Part shown: positions 26,251 to 36,238 of the stretch, in pieces
How the letters are laid out: the number at the start of each line of letters is the position of its first letter
Position numbering within the stretch: position 1 is the stretch's first letter
Source: an uncultured Bacteroidota bacterium
GTDB lineage: Bacteria > Bacteroidota > Bacteroidia > Flavobacteriales > Flavobacteriaceae
Reading direction: 5' to 3'
DNA: 44,693 nucleotides
Assembly: GCA_902509675.1 (NCBI GenBank)
Contig: CABWYN010000007.1
Coordinates: 1-44,693 of the forward strand
The notes under the pieces: generated by a model
The model's input: only the letters and a program-made list of their open reading frames with translations
Database searches by the model: none
What the model was told of the DNA's origin: nothing
Position numbers and translations under genes: made by a program

Positions 26251-28655
26251 TGTTCAGAATTATTCTCTTTAGTCTTTTTACTCCAATCTTTTTATTTTCA
26301 CAAAATGTAAAAATTTTGGATGAAAGTAATAATCCTATTGTAGGCGCGTCGGTTTACTCAACATTAGATTTTTATGAAATTTCTGATAGTGAAGGAAATG
26401 TTAGTCTTGATAACTTTTCTGAGATTGATTCTTTAACAATTCAGCAATACGGATTTGAAAAGAAAAAAATCATTAAATCGTCAATTCCTAATCCCTTAAT
26501 ATTAGCAAATAATAATGAAATTTTAAATGAGATTATTGTTTCTGCTTCAAAATTTTCACAATTATCAAGGGAAATACCAAAAAAAATAAATCAAATAAAT
26601 AAATCTACTATAAAGTTCACAAATCCAATGACTAGTGCAGATTTATTAGAGAGATCTGGTAATGTTTACATACAAAAGAGTCAATTAGGCGGTGGTAGCC
26701 CAATGATCAGGGGTTTGTCTACAAATAGACTAGTAATTTCAGTTGATGGGGTTAGATTAAATAATGCCATATATAGGGGAGGGAACATACATAATATAAT
26801 TTCTATTTCCCCGATGAATATTGAGAATACAGAAATTATTTTGGGCTCTGCTTCTGTCTTATATGGAAGTGATGCCATTGGTGGTGTTATGAATTTTTAT
26901 ACTAAAAACCCAATATTCTCAAAAACTAAATCTCCTAAAATTAAGATAAATTTCAACTCAAGATACTCATCAGCTGCTAATGAAAAGATGAACCATTTCG
27001 ATTTAAATTATGGTCTTAATAAAATCGCATTTCTATCAAGTTTTTCTTACTCTGATTACGGAAATCTAAAAATGGGTAGCAACGGACCATTAGATTACCT
27101 GAGACCAAATTATGTTACACAAAATTATTTAGGAGAAGATGTTTTAAATCAAAATCCTGATCCTAAAGTCCAAAGAAATACAGCTTATAATCAATTAAAT
27201 TTTTTACAAAAGATTTTATATAAACCAAATGAAAATATTCGATTTGATTTAGGCTTTCATTTTTCAAAGTCCAGTGAAATACCAAGATATGATCGACTAA
27301 TTAGGGATGATCAGCAAGGGGGTTTATTTTATGGAAATTGGTTTTATGGCCCACAAAAATGGTTACTAATTAATAATCAAATTTCTGTAACTCCAAAGTC
27401 AACATCTATTTTTGATGAATTAAAATTTACATCTGCATATCAAAACTTTTCAGAAAGCAGAAACAGCAGGAAATTTAATGGGTCTAATTTAAATACTAGA
27501 AATGAGGAGCTAGATATCATTTCTTTCAATCTCGATCTAACAAAAAAAATTAATATAAATTCAAACCTTACCTATGGATTAGAATTTATAAATAATAAGG
27601 TAAATTCTTTTGGGGTAAGTACTGATATGAATGATTTATCGTTTTTCCCGATCTCTTCTAGGTATCCTGATAATTCAAAATTAATTTCTTTTGGGACATA
27701 TATTAACTATAAGAATAAAATCATAGAGGATGTGTTTTTTCAAAGTGGATTGAGATATAGCTTTACAACATTAGAAGCCGATTTATCCCATAATAACAGT
27801 TACTATGATTTCATATACGAAAAAACAACTTTAAACAACGGGGCACTTGTGGGTGGGATCGGATTAAGCTGGGTAAGAAATAAATATAATAATTGGAAGT
27901 TTAATATTAATACTGCTTTTAGATCTCCAAACATTGATGATTTAGCAAAGGTATTTGATTCAGAACCAGGTGCTGTAATGGTCCCAAATCCTGGTTTAAA
28001 ACCTGAAAGATCTTTTGGAATTGAATTTGGAGGATATTTTAGAACAAAAAATAATATTGAATTAGACTTTTCAACATATATAACTTATTTATATGACGCA
28101 TTAATTAGAGATGACTTCGCTCTTGAGAATGGAATTACTCAAATAATTTATGATGGAGAGTTATCTCAGATTCAAGCATTGCAAAATGGCTCAAAATCTC
28201 TTATCTACGGCTTAGAGTTTGGAACAAATATGATTATTAGCAAAAATCTAAGTTTAAAGTCTCAATTGAATTTAATTGCAGGACATGAATTAAATGAATC
28301 ACCTTTTGCATTACCTGTAAGGCATATACCTCCAAATTATGGAAATTTACATTTGGTTTTTAATAGTGGAAAATTAACCTTAGATGGTTATATTAACTAT
28401 AACTCAGAGATATCGTTTGATAACTTAGCTGAATCTGAAAGAGGCAAGTCTTATATGTACGCGCTTGATGAAAATGGGAACCCTTACTCACCCGAATGGG
28501 TAACCTTTAATTTAAGATCAAAATATTCTTTTTCTGAAAAAATAGATTTTACTTTTTCACTTGAAAATATTTTAGATAAATTATATAGGCCCTACTCTTC
28601 AGGAATTTCAGCACCCGGATTTAATGTAATCTTTTCTGTAAATTATGCTTACTGA
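26250..28655 (+). CDS. TonB-dependent receptor, haem-receptor-like
   Basis: 801-residue outer-membrane receptor starting with GTG at the last base of the recO stop. Signal peptide 1-18, short carboxypeptidase-regulatory-like domain (about 20-90), plug (about 105-220: GGGSPMIRGLSTNRLVISVD, YGSDAIGGVMNF) and a barrel ending in the aromatic NYAY. The plug sequence and the FRSP (about 557) and NPGL (about 580) motifs, equivalents of the FRAP and NPNL boxes, resemble haem receptors of the HmuR/HemR group. The ligand is not proven; no HmuY-like partner is nearby. The last eleven bases overlap recX. Confidence 0.85.
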   Translation: MFRIILFSLFTPIFLFSQNVKILDESNNPIVGASVYSTLDFYEISDSEGNVSLDNFSEIDSLTIQQYGFEKKKIIKSSIPNPLILANNNEILNEIIVSASKFSQLSREIPKKINQINKSTIKFTNPMTSADLLERSGNVYIQKSQLGGGSPMIRGLSTNRLVISVDGVRLNNAIYRGGNIHNIISISPMNIENTEIILGSASVLYGSDAIGGVMNFYTKNPIFSKTKSPKIKINFNSRYSSAANEKMNHFDLNYGLNKIAFLSSFSYSDYGNLKMGSNGPLDYLRPNYVTQNYLGEDVLNQNPDPKVQRNTAYNQLNFLQKILYKPNENIRFDLGFHFSKSSEIPRYDRLIRDDQQGGLFYGNWFYGPQKWLLINNQISVTPKSTSIFDELKFTSAYQNFSESRNSRKFNGSNLNTRNEELDIISFNLDLTKKININSNLTYGLEFINNKVNSFGVSTDMNDLSFFPISSRYPDNSKLISFGTYINYKNKIIEDVFFQSGLRYSFTTLEADLSHNNSYYDFIYEKTTLNNGALVGGIGLSWVRNKYNNWKFNINTAFRSPNIDDLAKVFDSEPGAVMVPNPGLKPERSFGIEFGGYFRTKNNIELDFSTYITYLYDALIRDDFALENGITQIIYDGELSQIQALQNGSKSLIYGLEFGTNMIISKNLSLKSQLNLIAGHELNESPFALPVRHIPPNYGNLHLVFNSGKLTLDGYINYNSEISFDNLAESERGKSYMYALDENGNPYSPEWVTFNLRSKYSFSEKIDFTFSLENILDKLYRPYSSGISAPGFNVIFSVNYAY

Positions 28656-29112
28656 TTTTAGCGAGCAAGACTGGATGATTGTTGAAAAAATTCAATCATA
28701 TTGTATCTATCAAGACCGATGCGAGAAAGAGGTTAAGAAAAAATTATACACTTTTAACGTAGAAAAAGATTTGCAGCCTAAGATTATCAATTATTTAATT
28801 GATAATGATTATTTGAACGAGGAAAGATTTACTAAACTATTTATCCAAGGAAAATTACGAATAAAAAAGTGGGGTAAAATGAAATTAAAATTTGAACTTA
28901 AATCTAGGGGAGTTGAAAATAGTATGATAGATAAATATATTAATGAAATCTCGGATGATGAATATACAGCATATTTTAACGAATTTTCCTCCAAAAAAAT
29001 TAAATTCTTGAAGGGTACTAAAGACCAAAAGAAAAGATCTTTTATTAATTATTTTGCTTACAGAGGGTGGGAGAATTATCTTATCTATCAAAAACTAAAG
29101 GAGATTAGTTAA
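28645..29112 (+). CDS. recX: RecX family regulator
   Basis: 155-residue all-helical RecX protein, which binds RecA filaments and limits recombinase activity. The three-helix repeats are visible (IQSYCIYQDRCEKEVKKKL; LIDNDYLNEERFTKLFIQGK; KLKFELKSRGVENSMIDKYI). It starts eleven bases before the end of the receptor gene, so it is made from the same transcript as recO. It converges on and overlaps the BtuB-like receptor gene by eight bases. recA itself is not in the window. Confidence 0.9.
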   Translation: MLTDFSEQDWMIVEKIQSYCIYQDRCEKEVKKKLYTFNVEKDLQPKIINYLIDNDYLNEERFTKLFIQGKLRIKKWGKMKLKFELKSRGVENSMIDKYINEISDDEYTAYFNEFSSKKIKFLKGTKDQKKRSFINYFAYRGWENYLIYQKLKEIS

Positions 29113-30982
29113 TAGAATATTTAATTCCAATTAAAGAATTAAATCCAGGCATCGGTACTAAATTTGTCTCTGTATATTCCGTATCTAAAATATTATTTAA
29201 TATAATTGATAGAGTGAATTTTTCATATTTGTATGAAGTTTTAAAATCAAGAACTGTGTACTTTTCTTCATTTAATCTTTTAGCATTTTTAAAGGCTATC
29301 GTAGAGCTAATTTTACTATTAAGTTCAAATGAATATGTAGATGTAATTTGATTTTTTAGCGAGTTTAAAGCGTATCTAGAAAAGTTAAATTCAGTTTCTT
29401 TTAAATCATCATTTATATTGCTAAAACCAATATTTATTAGATGAGTATTAAACGAGCCAAGATAAAATTTATAGCCCATATTAAACTCAAAACCTAAGGT
29501 AGTAATCTCTCTAATATTATTTGCTCTCCAAGGCTCTGACTCTTCATTTTTGACATAGTCAATTACGTCAGATGCAGCTCTATTATATGCAGAAAATGTT
29601 AAATTAAAATTTTCTTTTTTATACTTTATGCCAAGTTCAGAGGTTAATGCTTTTTCATATACTAAGAATTCATTTCCTACTGTTGTTGGGCTAGTGTAAA
29701 ATTGATCAGTGTATGTTGGAATTCTAAAGGTGTAACCAATATTACTATATAATTTAAATTTTTCGTTAAAGTTATAGCCTAAATCAATACCAGGGTAAAT
29801 ATGTGGAACATTAGTCCAGCCATCAGAGTTCTCGGTTGAGTTAGGATCAGTACTATTTGCTAAATCAGAAAAATATGTTATTGCTATACCAGGCGTCAAA
29901 TCAAGTTTACTATCAAAAAATTTCATTTGTTGCTCTGCAAAAACATGTAGCATTTTTCGATCTCTTTGACCTAAATTATTACTTGACAGTGTTGTGTTTG
30001 AGATATCAATACCAAGGCCTAACATACCAAATTTATTATTTAATAATGCATTAACCTCAATCCCCACTTTATTTGAAATATGTAGGTTTCTATAGACACT
30101 AGGATCTTGTCTTAAATATACATACATGTCTTGATTTCTTTTCCAATAAAGTTTTGGTTTAATTAATATATTGTTATTCTCATATATCGTACTAAATCCA
30201 ACTATACTGGCTTGTGTCTCTTCATATTGATCAATTGCTTCTGGACTCGCGTAGAATCCATTAGCCCCAAATTTTCGATCATTGAAAGCAGCAATTCCTG
30301 TAATTTTTTGATTCTTGATTTTGAAGTTACTTTTCAAAAATAATTCATCGTTCTTAAAGTCAGTATTATATCTATATCCTTCAGATTCTTTCCGATTATA
30401 ATTAACCAGAATATTTGAATTTTCATATTCTTTTTGAATTGTAATATTTCCTCTTTTCTGATCAAATGAACCACCTGCAAGTCCGAATGAAATATTGTTT
30501 TCAATATCTTTTTTAGTGATGATATTAATAGCTCCAGTAAATGCGTTTTGCCCATACATTCTACTAGCTGCACCCTTTACGATTTCAATTTTTTCTATTA
30601 CCTCTAAAGGAAGAGTCATATTCATAGTATGATGTCCCGTTTGAGGATCTTCCACTTTTATCCCGTCAATTAATAATAATGTTTGATCAAATGAACCACC
30701 CCTTATATACAGGTCAGCTTGCATCCCCTCAATCCCTCTCCTTCTAACATCTAAGCCTGCTATCTGCTGTAATAATTCACTAATATTTGTTGCTGTACTA
30801 TTATTAATTTGTTCCTGTGAGATGGTTAAAACACTTATCGAGTTTTGTGAACTTTCAATTTGAATCCTGGGACTAGATAGTATTTCAATTTCATCTAGTT
30901 CTATTTTTTCCTTGTTTTCTTGTGCGATTATGTGTGTTACAAATGTGTTAAAAATTAGAATTGACAATAATAGTTTTTTCAT
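29105..30982 (-). CDS. TonB-dependent receptor, BtuB-like
   Basis: 625-residue outer-membrane receptor with signal peptide 1-20, no regulatory-like domain, a short TonB-box region (LDEIEILSS, 29-37), plug (about 45-155: LLQQIAGLDVRRRGIEGMQA, LYIRGGSFDQTLLLIDGIKV, MYGQNAFTGAINIIT) and a 22-strand-type barrel ending in …IGIKYSIN. The short plug and length resemble vitamin B12 (BtuB) receptors, but the ligand is not proven and no cobalamin riboswitch is recognisable upstream. Single-gene unit with its own promoter, divergent from umuC. Confidence 0.85.
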   Translation of the reverse strand: MKKLLLSILIFNTFVTHIIAQENKEKIELDEIEILSSPRIQIESSQNSISVLTISQEQINNSTATNISELLQQIAGLDVRRRGIEGMQADLYIRGGSFDQTLLLIDGIKVEDPQTGHHTMNMTLPLEVIEKIEIVKGAASRMYGQNAFTGAINIITKKDIENNISFGLAGGSFDQKRGNITIQKEYENSNILVNYNRKESEGYRYNTDFKNDELFLKSNFKIKNQKITGIAAFNDRKFGANGFYASPEAIDQYEETQASIVGFSTIYENNNILIKPKLYWKRNQDMYVYLRQDPSVYRNLHISNKVGIEVNALLNNKFGMLGLGIDISNTTLSSNNLGQRDRKMLHVFAEQQMKFFDSKLDLTPGIAITYFSDLANSTDPNSTENSDGWTNVPHIYPGIDLGYNFNEKFKLYSNIGYTFRIPTYTDQFYTSPTTVGNEFLVYEKALTSELGIKYKKENFNLTFSAYNRAASDVIDYVKNEESEPWRANNIREITTLGFEFNMGYKFYLGSFNTHLINIGFSNINDDLKETEFNFSRYALNSLKNQITSTYSFELNSKISSTIAFKNAKRLNEEKYTVLDFKTSYKYEKFTLSIILNNILDTEYTETNLVPMPGFNSLIGIKYSIN

Positions 30983-31009
30983 TATTTTATTTCAATAAAT
31001 TATCTTTCT

Positions 31010-31040
31010 TAAAAGTACTTATTTTGCACCTACTAATCAA
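31010..31040 (-). promoter_or_regulatory. near-consensus promoter of the BtuB-like receptor
   Basis: On the minus strand TTG (31038-31040), a 20-base spacer and TACTTTTA (31010-31017), i.e. TTG plus seven of eight bases of TAnnTTTG at the right distance. It gives a leader of about 20 bases before the ATG at 30982. Confidence 0.55.
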
Positions 31041-31109
31041 GCTATTTTTTGTTAAATAAGTTCTTGTCTTTTACAATTTTTAAATTGATAAAAACCTATA
31101 TTTATATTA

Positions 31110-32363
31110 ATGTTTGCCTTGATAGATTGTAATAATTTTTATGTCTCTTGCGAAAGAGTTTTTAACCCTAGTTTGAATGGCAGGCCTGTGATTGTTTTGT
31201 CAAACAATGATGGGTGTGCGATCTCCAGGAGTGATGAAGCTAAGAAATTAGGGATTCCTATGGGCGCACCTATTTTTAAGTATAAGTCTCTTATAGACAA
31301 GCACAAGATAGTAGTCTTATCTTCTAACTATCCATTATACGCCGACATGAGTCATCGTGTGATGAATATCATCTCCGGTTTCACTCCTGACATGGAAATT
31401 TATAGTATAGATGAAGCATTCTTAAAGTTTAGAGGTTATGAAAATTATGATCTTTTTACTCTTGCCTCTCTTATGAGAAATAAAATTTTGAAATGGACAG
31501 GAATACCCACCTCTGTTGGTATAGCACCTACGAAATCCCTTGCTAAACTGGCAAATAAAGTAGCTCGAAAATTCCCTGTCCAGACAAACGATGTCTATTT
31601 ATTAGATTCAGATAATAAAAGATTAAAATCATTAACCTACTTTAAACCCAATGACATATGGGGTATAGGGAAAAGATTAACCCGTCGTCTTGAATATATA
31701 GGCTGTAAAAATGCTTTAGATTTTGTCAACTTACCAGAGCAATGGGTTAAGTCTAACTTTTCTGTTGTAGAGCTTAAAATCCAACAAGAATTGAAAGGAA
31801 TCTCAAATTTAAATTTAGAATCCATTAAGTTAAAAAAGTCAATAGCAACAACAAGATCCTTTGACAAACCAGTTTGTGATTTAGACAAATTAAAAGAAAG
31901 AGTATCAACGTTTTCTCTTTCTTGTGCCGAAAAACTAAGAAGACAAAATTCTATTTCAAATGTCATAATTGTATTTATAAGAAGTAATTTCTTCAGAAAA
32001 GATTTAAAGCAGCATTCTTGCTCCAGAGTTATCACCCTTCCTTATCCTACAAATTCTTCTTTTGTTTTAAATAATTATGCGTTAAAAGCAGTTGAAGAAA
32101 TGTTTCAGTCTAATGTAAGTTATAAGAAAGCAGGAGTAATTGTAACGAGTCTTTCACCCAGCGATAATTATCAATTAGGAATTTTTGAAAATGAAGACTA
32201 TCGTCATAAGCCCCTTATGAAAATCATAGATCATATTAATTCTAAGTATGGGGATAAAATTAAATTAGCAAATCAAGATTTAACAAAAAAATGGAAAATG
32301 AAACAAGAGTTTCTTTCCCCAAGTTACACCACTAGACTTAGTGATATAATCAGGATCAGATGA
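31110..32363 (+). CDS. umuC: Y-family DNA polymerase V catalytic subunit
   Basis: 417-residue UmuC-type translesion polymerase. Palm residues Asp6 (ALIDCNNFYVSCER), Asp101 and Glu102 (YSIDEAF) are present; the finger segment SNNDGCAISRSDEAKKLGI and thumb GIAPTKSLAKLANKVA are typical of UmuC rather than DinB. The C-terminal UmuC-specific domain follows. Gene order here is umuC then umuD, opposite to E. coli, with the two overlapping as ATGA. No LexA-type box was recognised in the 127-base divergent region, though the motif in this phylum is poorly known. Confidence 0.95.
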   Translation: MFALIDCNNFYVSCERVFNPSLNGRPVIVLSNNDGCAISRSDEAKKLGIPMGAPIFKYKSLIDKHKIVVLSSNYPLYADMSHRVMNIISGFTPDMEIYSIDEAFLKFRGYENYDLFTLASLMRNKILKWTGIPTSVGIAPTKSLAKLANKVARKFPVQTNDVYLLDSDNKRLKSLTYFKPNDIWGIGKRLTRRLEYIGCKNALDFVNLPEQWVKSNFSVVELKIQQELKGISNLNLESIKLKKSIATTRSFDKPVCDLDKLKERVSTFSLSCAEKLRRQNSISNVIIVFIRSNFFRKDLKQHSCSRVITLPYPTNSSFVLNNYALKAVEEMFQSNVSYKKAGVIVTSLSPSDNYQLGIFENEDYRHKPLMKIIDHINSKYGDKIKLANQDLTKKWKMKQEFLSPSYTTRLSDIIRIR

Positions 32364-32794
32364 AAAAAAATAAAAATCTAAATTTCTTTACCCCAAGTAG
32401 AGAAACAGGGTTAGACACAGTTTTAATAAATGCGGGAATCTCAGCAGGGTTTCCATCTCCAGCAGGTGATTACAAGCAGGAAAGAATTAGTTTAGATAAA
32501 GAATTAATAAAAAATCAGGAAGCAACTTTCTTTGCAAGAGTTTCCGGTGAGTCAATGATCAATGCGGGTTTAGAGGATGGAGATTTAATAGTTATAGACA
32601 GAAGCATAGAACCAGCAAATAATAAAATAGCAGTTTGTTTTATTGATGGCGAATTTACGGTTAAAAGGTTAAGGGTAAAAAAAGGTAAAATTTGGCTACA
32701 GCCTGAAAACTCAGATTATAAAGCAATTGAAATCAAGGAGGATAACGAATTGGTTATTTGGGGAATTGTAACAAATGTCATTAAAAAGTTATAA
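32360..32794 (+). CDS. umuD: UmuD-type S24 auto-peptidase
   Basis: 144-residue homologue of UmuD/LexA peptidases, the accessory subunit that activates polymerase V after RecA-stimulated self-cleavage. Catalytic Ser65 (VSGESM) and Lys102 (FTVKRL) are present, and the probable cleavage site is Ala35-Gly36 in FPSPAGDY. No DNA-binding domain is present, so it is UmuD, not LexA. It starts in the umuC stop. The gene ends only eight bases from the convergent atpC. Confidence 0.93.
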   Translation: MKKNKNLNFFTPSRETGLDTVLINAGISAGFPSPAGDYKQERISLDKELIKNQEATFFARVSGESMINAGLEDGDLIVIDRSIEPANNKIAVCFIDGEFTVKRLRVKKGKIWLQPENSDYKAIEIKEDNELVIWGIVTNVIKKL

Positions 32795-32802
32795 AAGCTT
32801 AT

Positions 32803-33078
32803 TTACTCGACAAGTGCTGTAACTTTATTATTTTTCATTTCAACAGTACCGGAGTTAATATCAAAAAAGTAACCTCTCCCTTCCTTTTTAAAGACTTCCT
32901 TTTGAGATTCATCTAAAGTGATATTCCCATACAACTTAATAGATCCTTTTTTTAAGTTAGAAACAATTGCCGCGTGATTATTTAGCATTTCAAATTCTCC
33001 GTCAACACCGGGGACAGCAACTGATAAAACTTCGCCGGTAAATATTATTTTTTCAGGGGATATAATTTCTAAAACCAT
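32803..33078 (-). CDS. atpC: ATP synthase epsilon subunit, short form
   Basis: 91-residue F1 epsilon subunit made only of the N-terminal beta-sandwich (LEIISPEKIIFTGEVLSVAV, GVDGEFEMLNNHAAIVSNL), lacking the two-helix C-terminal domain that can inhibit ATP hydrolysis in other bacteria. This short form is common in Bacteroidota. Follows atpD after nine bases; the rest of the atp operon is not in the window. Confidence 0.95.
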   Translation of the reverse strand: MVLEIISPEKIIFTGEVLSVAVPGVDGEFEMLNNHAAIVSNLKKGSIKLYGNITLDESQKEVFKKEGRGYFFDINSGTVEMKNNKVTALVE

Positions 33079-33087
33079 TGGTCTTTA

Positions 33088-34620
<1,533 letters not shown>

Positions 34621-34633
34621 TTATATAATGTGG

Positions 34634-34664
34634 CAAATATAGATTTTTTATGAAATATATTCAA
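34634..34664 (-). promoter_or_regulatory. consensus Bacteroidota promoter of atpDC
   Basis: On the minus strand TTG (34662-34664), 20 bases, then TATATTTG (34634-34641), a full match to the TTG-N(19-21)-TAnnTTTG consensus of the primary sigma factor. The predicted leader is about 37 bases before the ATG at 34590. Confidence 0.75.
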
Positions 34665-34700
34665 TACATTTTTTAACAAATAATGAACTATTATAAACAA

Positions 34701-34733
34701 AAAAAAAGTCTGGAATTAATCCAGACTTTTTTT
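34701..34733 (-). terminator. strong hairpin terminator after the receptor/lipoprotein operon
   Basis: A perfect 14-base-pair stem (core GTCTGGA/TCCAGAC extended by seven A-T pairs) closes a five-base loop, with A and T runs on both sides, so it could work in either direction. It lies 24 bases after the lipoprotein stop and upstream of the atpD promoter, insulating the two units. Confidence 0.85.
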
Positions 34734-34756
34734 GTTTTAGTTTGTTTTTTTAAAGG

Positions 34757-36217
34757 CTATAAACCGTCAGGATAATTTGTCGGATATTGACCAATATCTA
34801 AGCCTGAATCAGAAAGATTAGATCCCCATGTAGCATCAATTGCCTCCATCATTCTTTTAGCAATTAAAGCACTACCTCTAGAAGTTGGATTGTATCCATC
34901 TAAACTAAAGAAACCACCAAATACTAAATCTCCTGTCATATTGAAGCTATCCTCCATAACTCCTGTTGTAACAACATCATTATAAAGAGCAGCTAAATCA
35001 AATAATGCCCATCCACTAGGAACAGATCCTGCAAGAGCAGCATTTGCTGCAGCTAATTTAGTTTGAATCTCTTCAACTTCGCTAGGAAGTAAAACACCAA
35101 AGTCTGGTAACCCTGCAGAAACTCCCCATATACCAGAGTTTGGATCTACTCCATCAACAGGTTGGCCTAAAAACGTTGAAGCTTGAAGTGAAATTTTATC
35201 ATTTGCGTTCGCATCTCTCCATGTAGGCAACCCTGCTCCTGATAAGTCAGTTAAAGTTTCATCTGCTATTAATATCGGATTTGCACCTGGGGAACGTGTT
35301 GCCAAAGTTCTTAATGCAACTTCTTCAGCAGACATTGCACCTATGGATTGAAAAAATATAAGGCCTCCATTATAGGCTTGTACTAATCCGTTAAGTTGGT
35401 CAGCAGTAGCCTGATCTAAAGGAATAGCATCATAAGTTACAGAATTCCAGTCAGGTGTAGTTGTTGGATCTGGTAGAGTTGTAATAACTCCGTTAGGAAC
35501 AGTGGAGCTTAATGCTTGAATTGTCCCCACTACAGCAGCTAGCATACCAGTTGGTCCATCTAACTCAACAGTTCCAAAAGGAAATCCTGATGCTCCAAAT
35601 TGAGCATAACTTGCAAAATCATTTCCAGGAACAAGAGTAACAAATGTTGGTTGTTGCATCATAGCATCACCAACCATAGTTGCGTTGTTACTTGAAGCAG
35701 CTCTTACATACCAAGGGTTAGCTTGACCAGCCATTAATCCTTCCATACTACCAACACCTGGTACTACAAAAGAACCAGCAATAGCATAAGGCATTGCCAT
35801 ATTAGAATATGGACCAGGCACAACATTTGTTGCTTCCGTGGTGATACTACCTGAAACAAATGCAGGTCCAGCTCCATTAAAAAACAGTCTTGGCCCCCAA
35901 AATTGTTGACCACCTACATTAATACCACCCACATTATCACTAACATATGGCTGAGTAAAATCTCCACCGCCTGCCATTGACATAACTCCTGCCATGATGT
36001 TTGGGTATGAATTCATTTGTGCAGCTGCAAACAATGAATTGTCTGAAACTCCAGCAGTGATACTTTCACCCATGGAAACATAAGTGCTAAAATCAGCATC
36101 ACCAGAATCTATATCTAAATAGGCGTCTGGATAATTTGCGCCAGGGTTTTCTACATCTGTCTCACAAGCCATTAGGCCTAAAAATAAAACAGATAAAAAT
36201 ATATATTTAAATTTCAT
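34757..36217 (-). CDS. SGNH/GDSL-fold lipoprotein partnered with a TonB receptor
   Basis: 486-residue lipoprotein: lipobox LMAC with Cys18. The body belongs to the flavobacterial SGNH/GDSL-hydrolase-like lipoproteins: block I FSTYVSMGESITAG with Ser52, then GGGDFTQPYVSDNVGG (83-98), block III-like VPGND (Asn199, Asp200), and the C-terminal block V SLDGYNPTSRGSALIAKRMM. In active enzymes block V reads DxxHP; here position 443 is Asn, so the catalytic His is missing, and the block III Gly is Pro. It may be a non-catalytic binding protein. It follows the 930-residue receptor after 21 bases and precedes a terminator. Ala/Gly-rich, with a base composition richer in G+C than its neighbours, as expected for a highly expressed gene. 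Confidence 0.8.
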   Translation of the reverse strand: MKFKYIFLSVLFLGLMACETDVENPGANYPDAYLDIDSGDADFSTYVSMGESITAGVSDNSLFAAAQMNSYPNIMAGVMSMAGGGDFTQPYVSDNVGGINVGGQQFWGPRLFFNGAGPAFVSGSITTEATNVVPGPYSNMAMPYAIAGSFVVPGVGSMEGLMAGQANPWYVRAASSNNATMVGDAMMQQPTFVTLVPGNDFASYAQFGASGFPFGTVELDGPTGMLAAVVGTIQALSSTVPNGVITTLPDPTTTPDWNSVTYDAIPLDQATADQLNGLVQAYNGGLIFFQSIGAMSAEEVALRTLATRSPGANPILIADETLTDLSGAGLPTWRDANANDKISLQASTFLGQPVDGVDPNSGIWGVSAGLPDFGVLLPSEVEEIQTKLAAANAALAGSVPSGWALFDLAALYNDVVTTGVMEDSFNMTGDLVFGGFFSLDGYNPTSRGSALIAKRMMEAIDATWGSNLSDSGLDIGQYPTNYPDGL

Positions 36218-36238
36218 AATTATTAATATTTAATATTA

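Noticed and set aside
30983-31109. Cobalamin riboswitch or SOS box between the BtuB-like receptor and umuC
   Set aside because: The space is too short for a B12 riboswitch and no matching conserved box or palindrome beyond AAGTACTT is seen.
31637-32035. A 132-codon frame antisense to umuC
   Set aside because: No domain, no promoter or start context; umuC on the other strand is clear.
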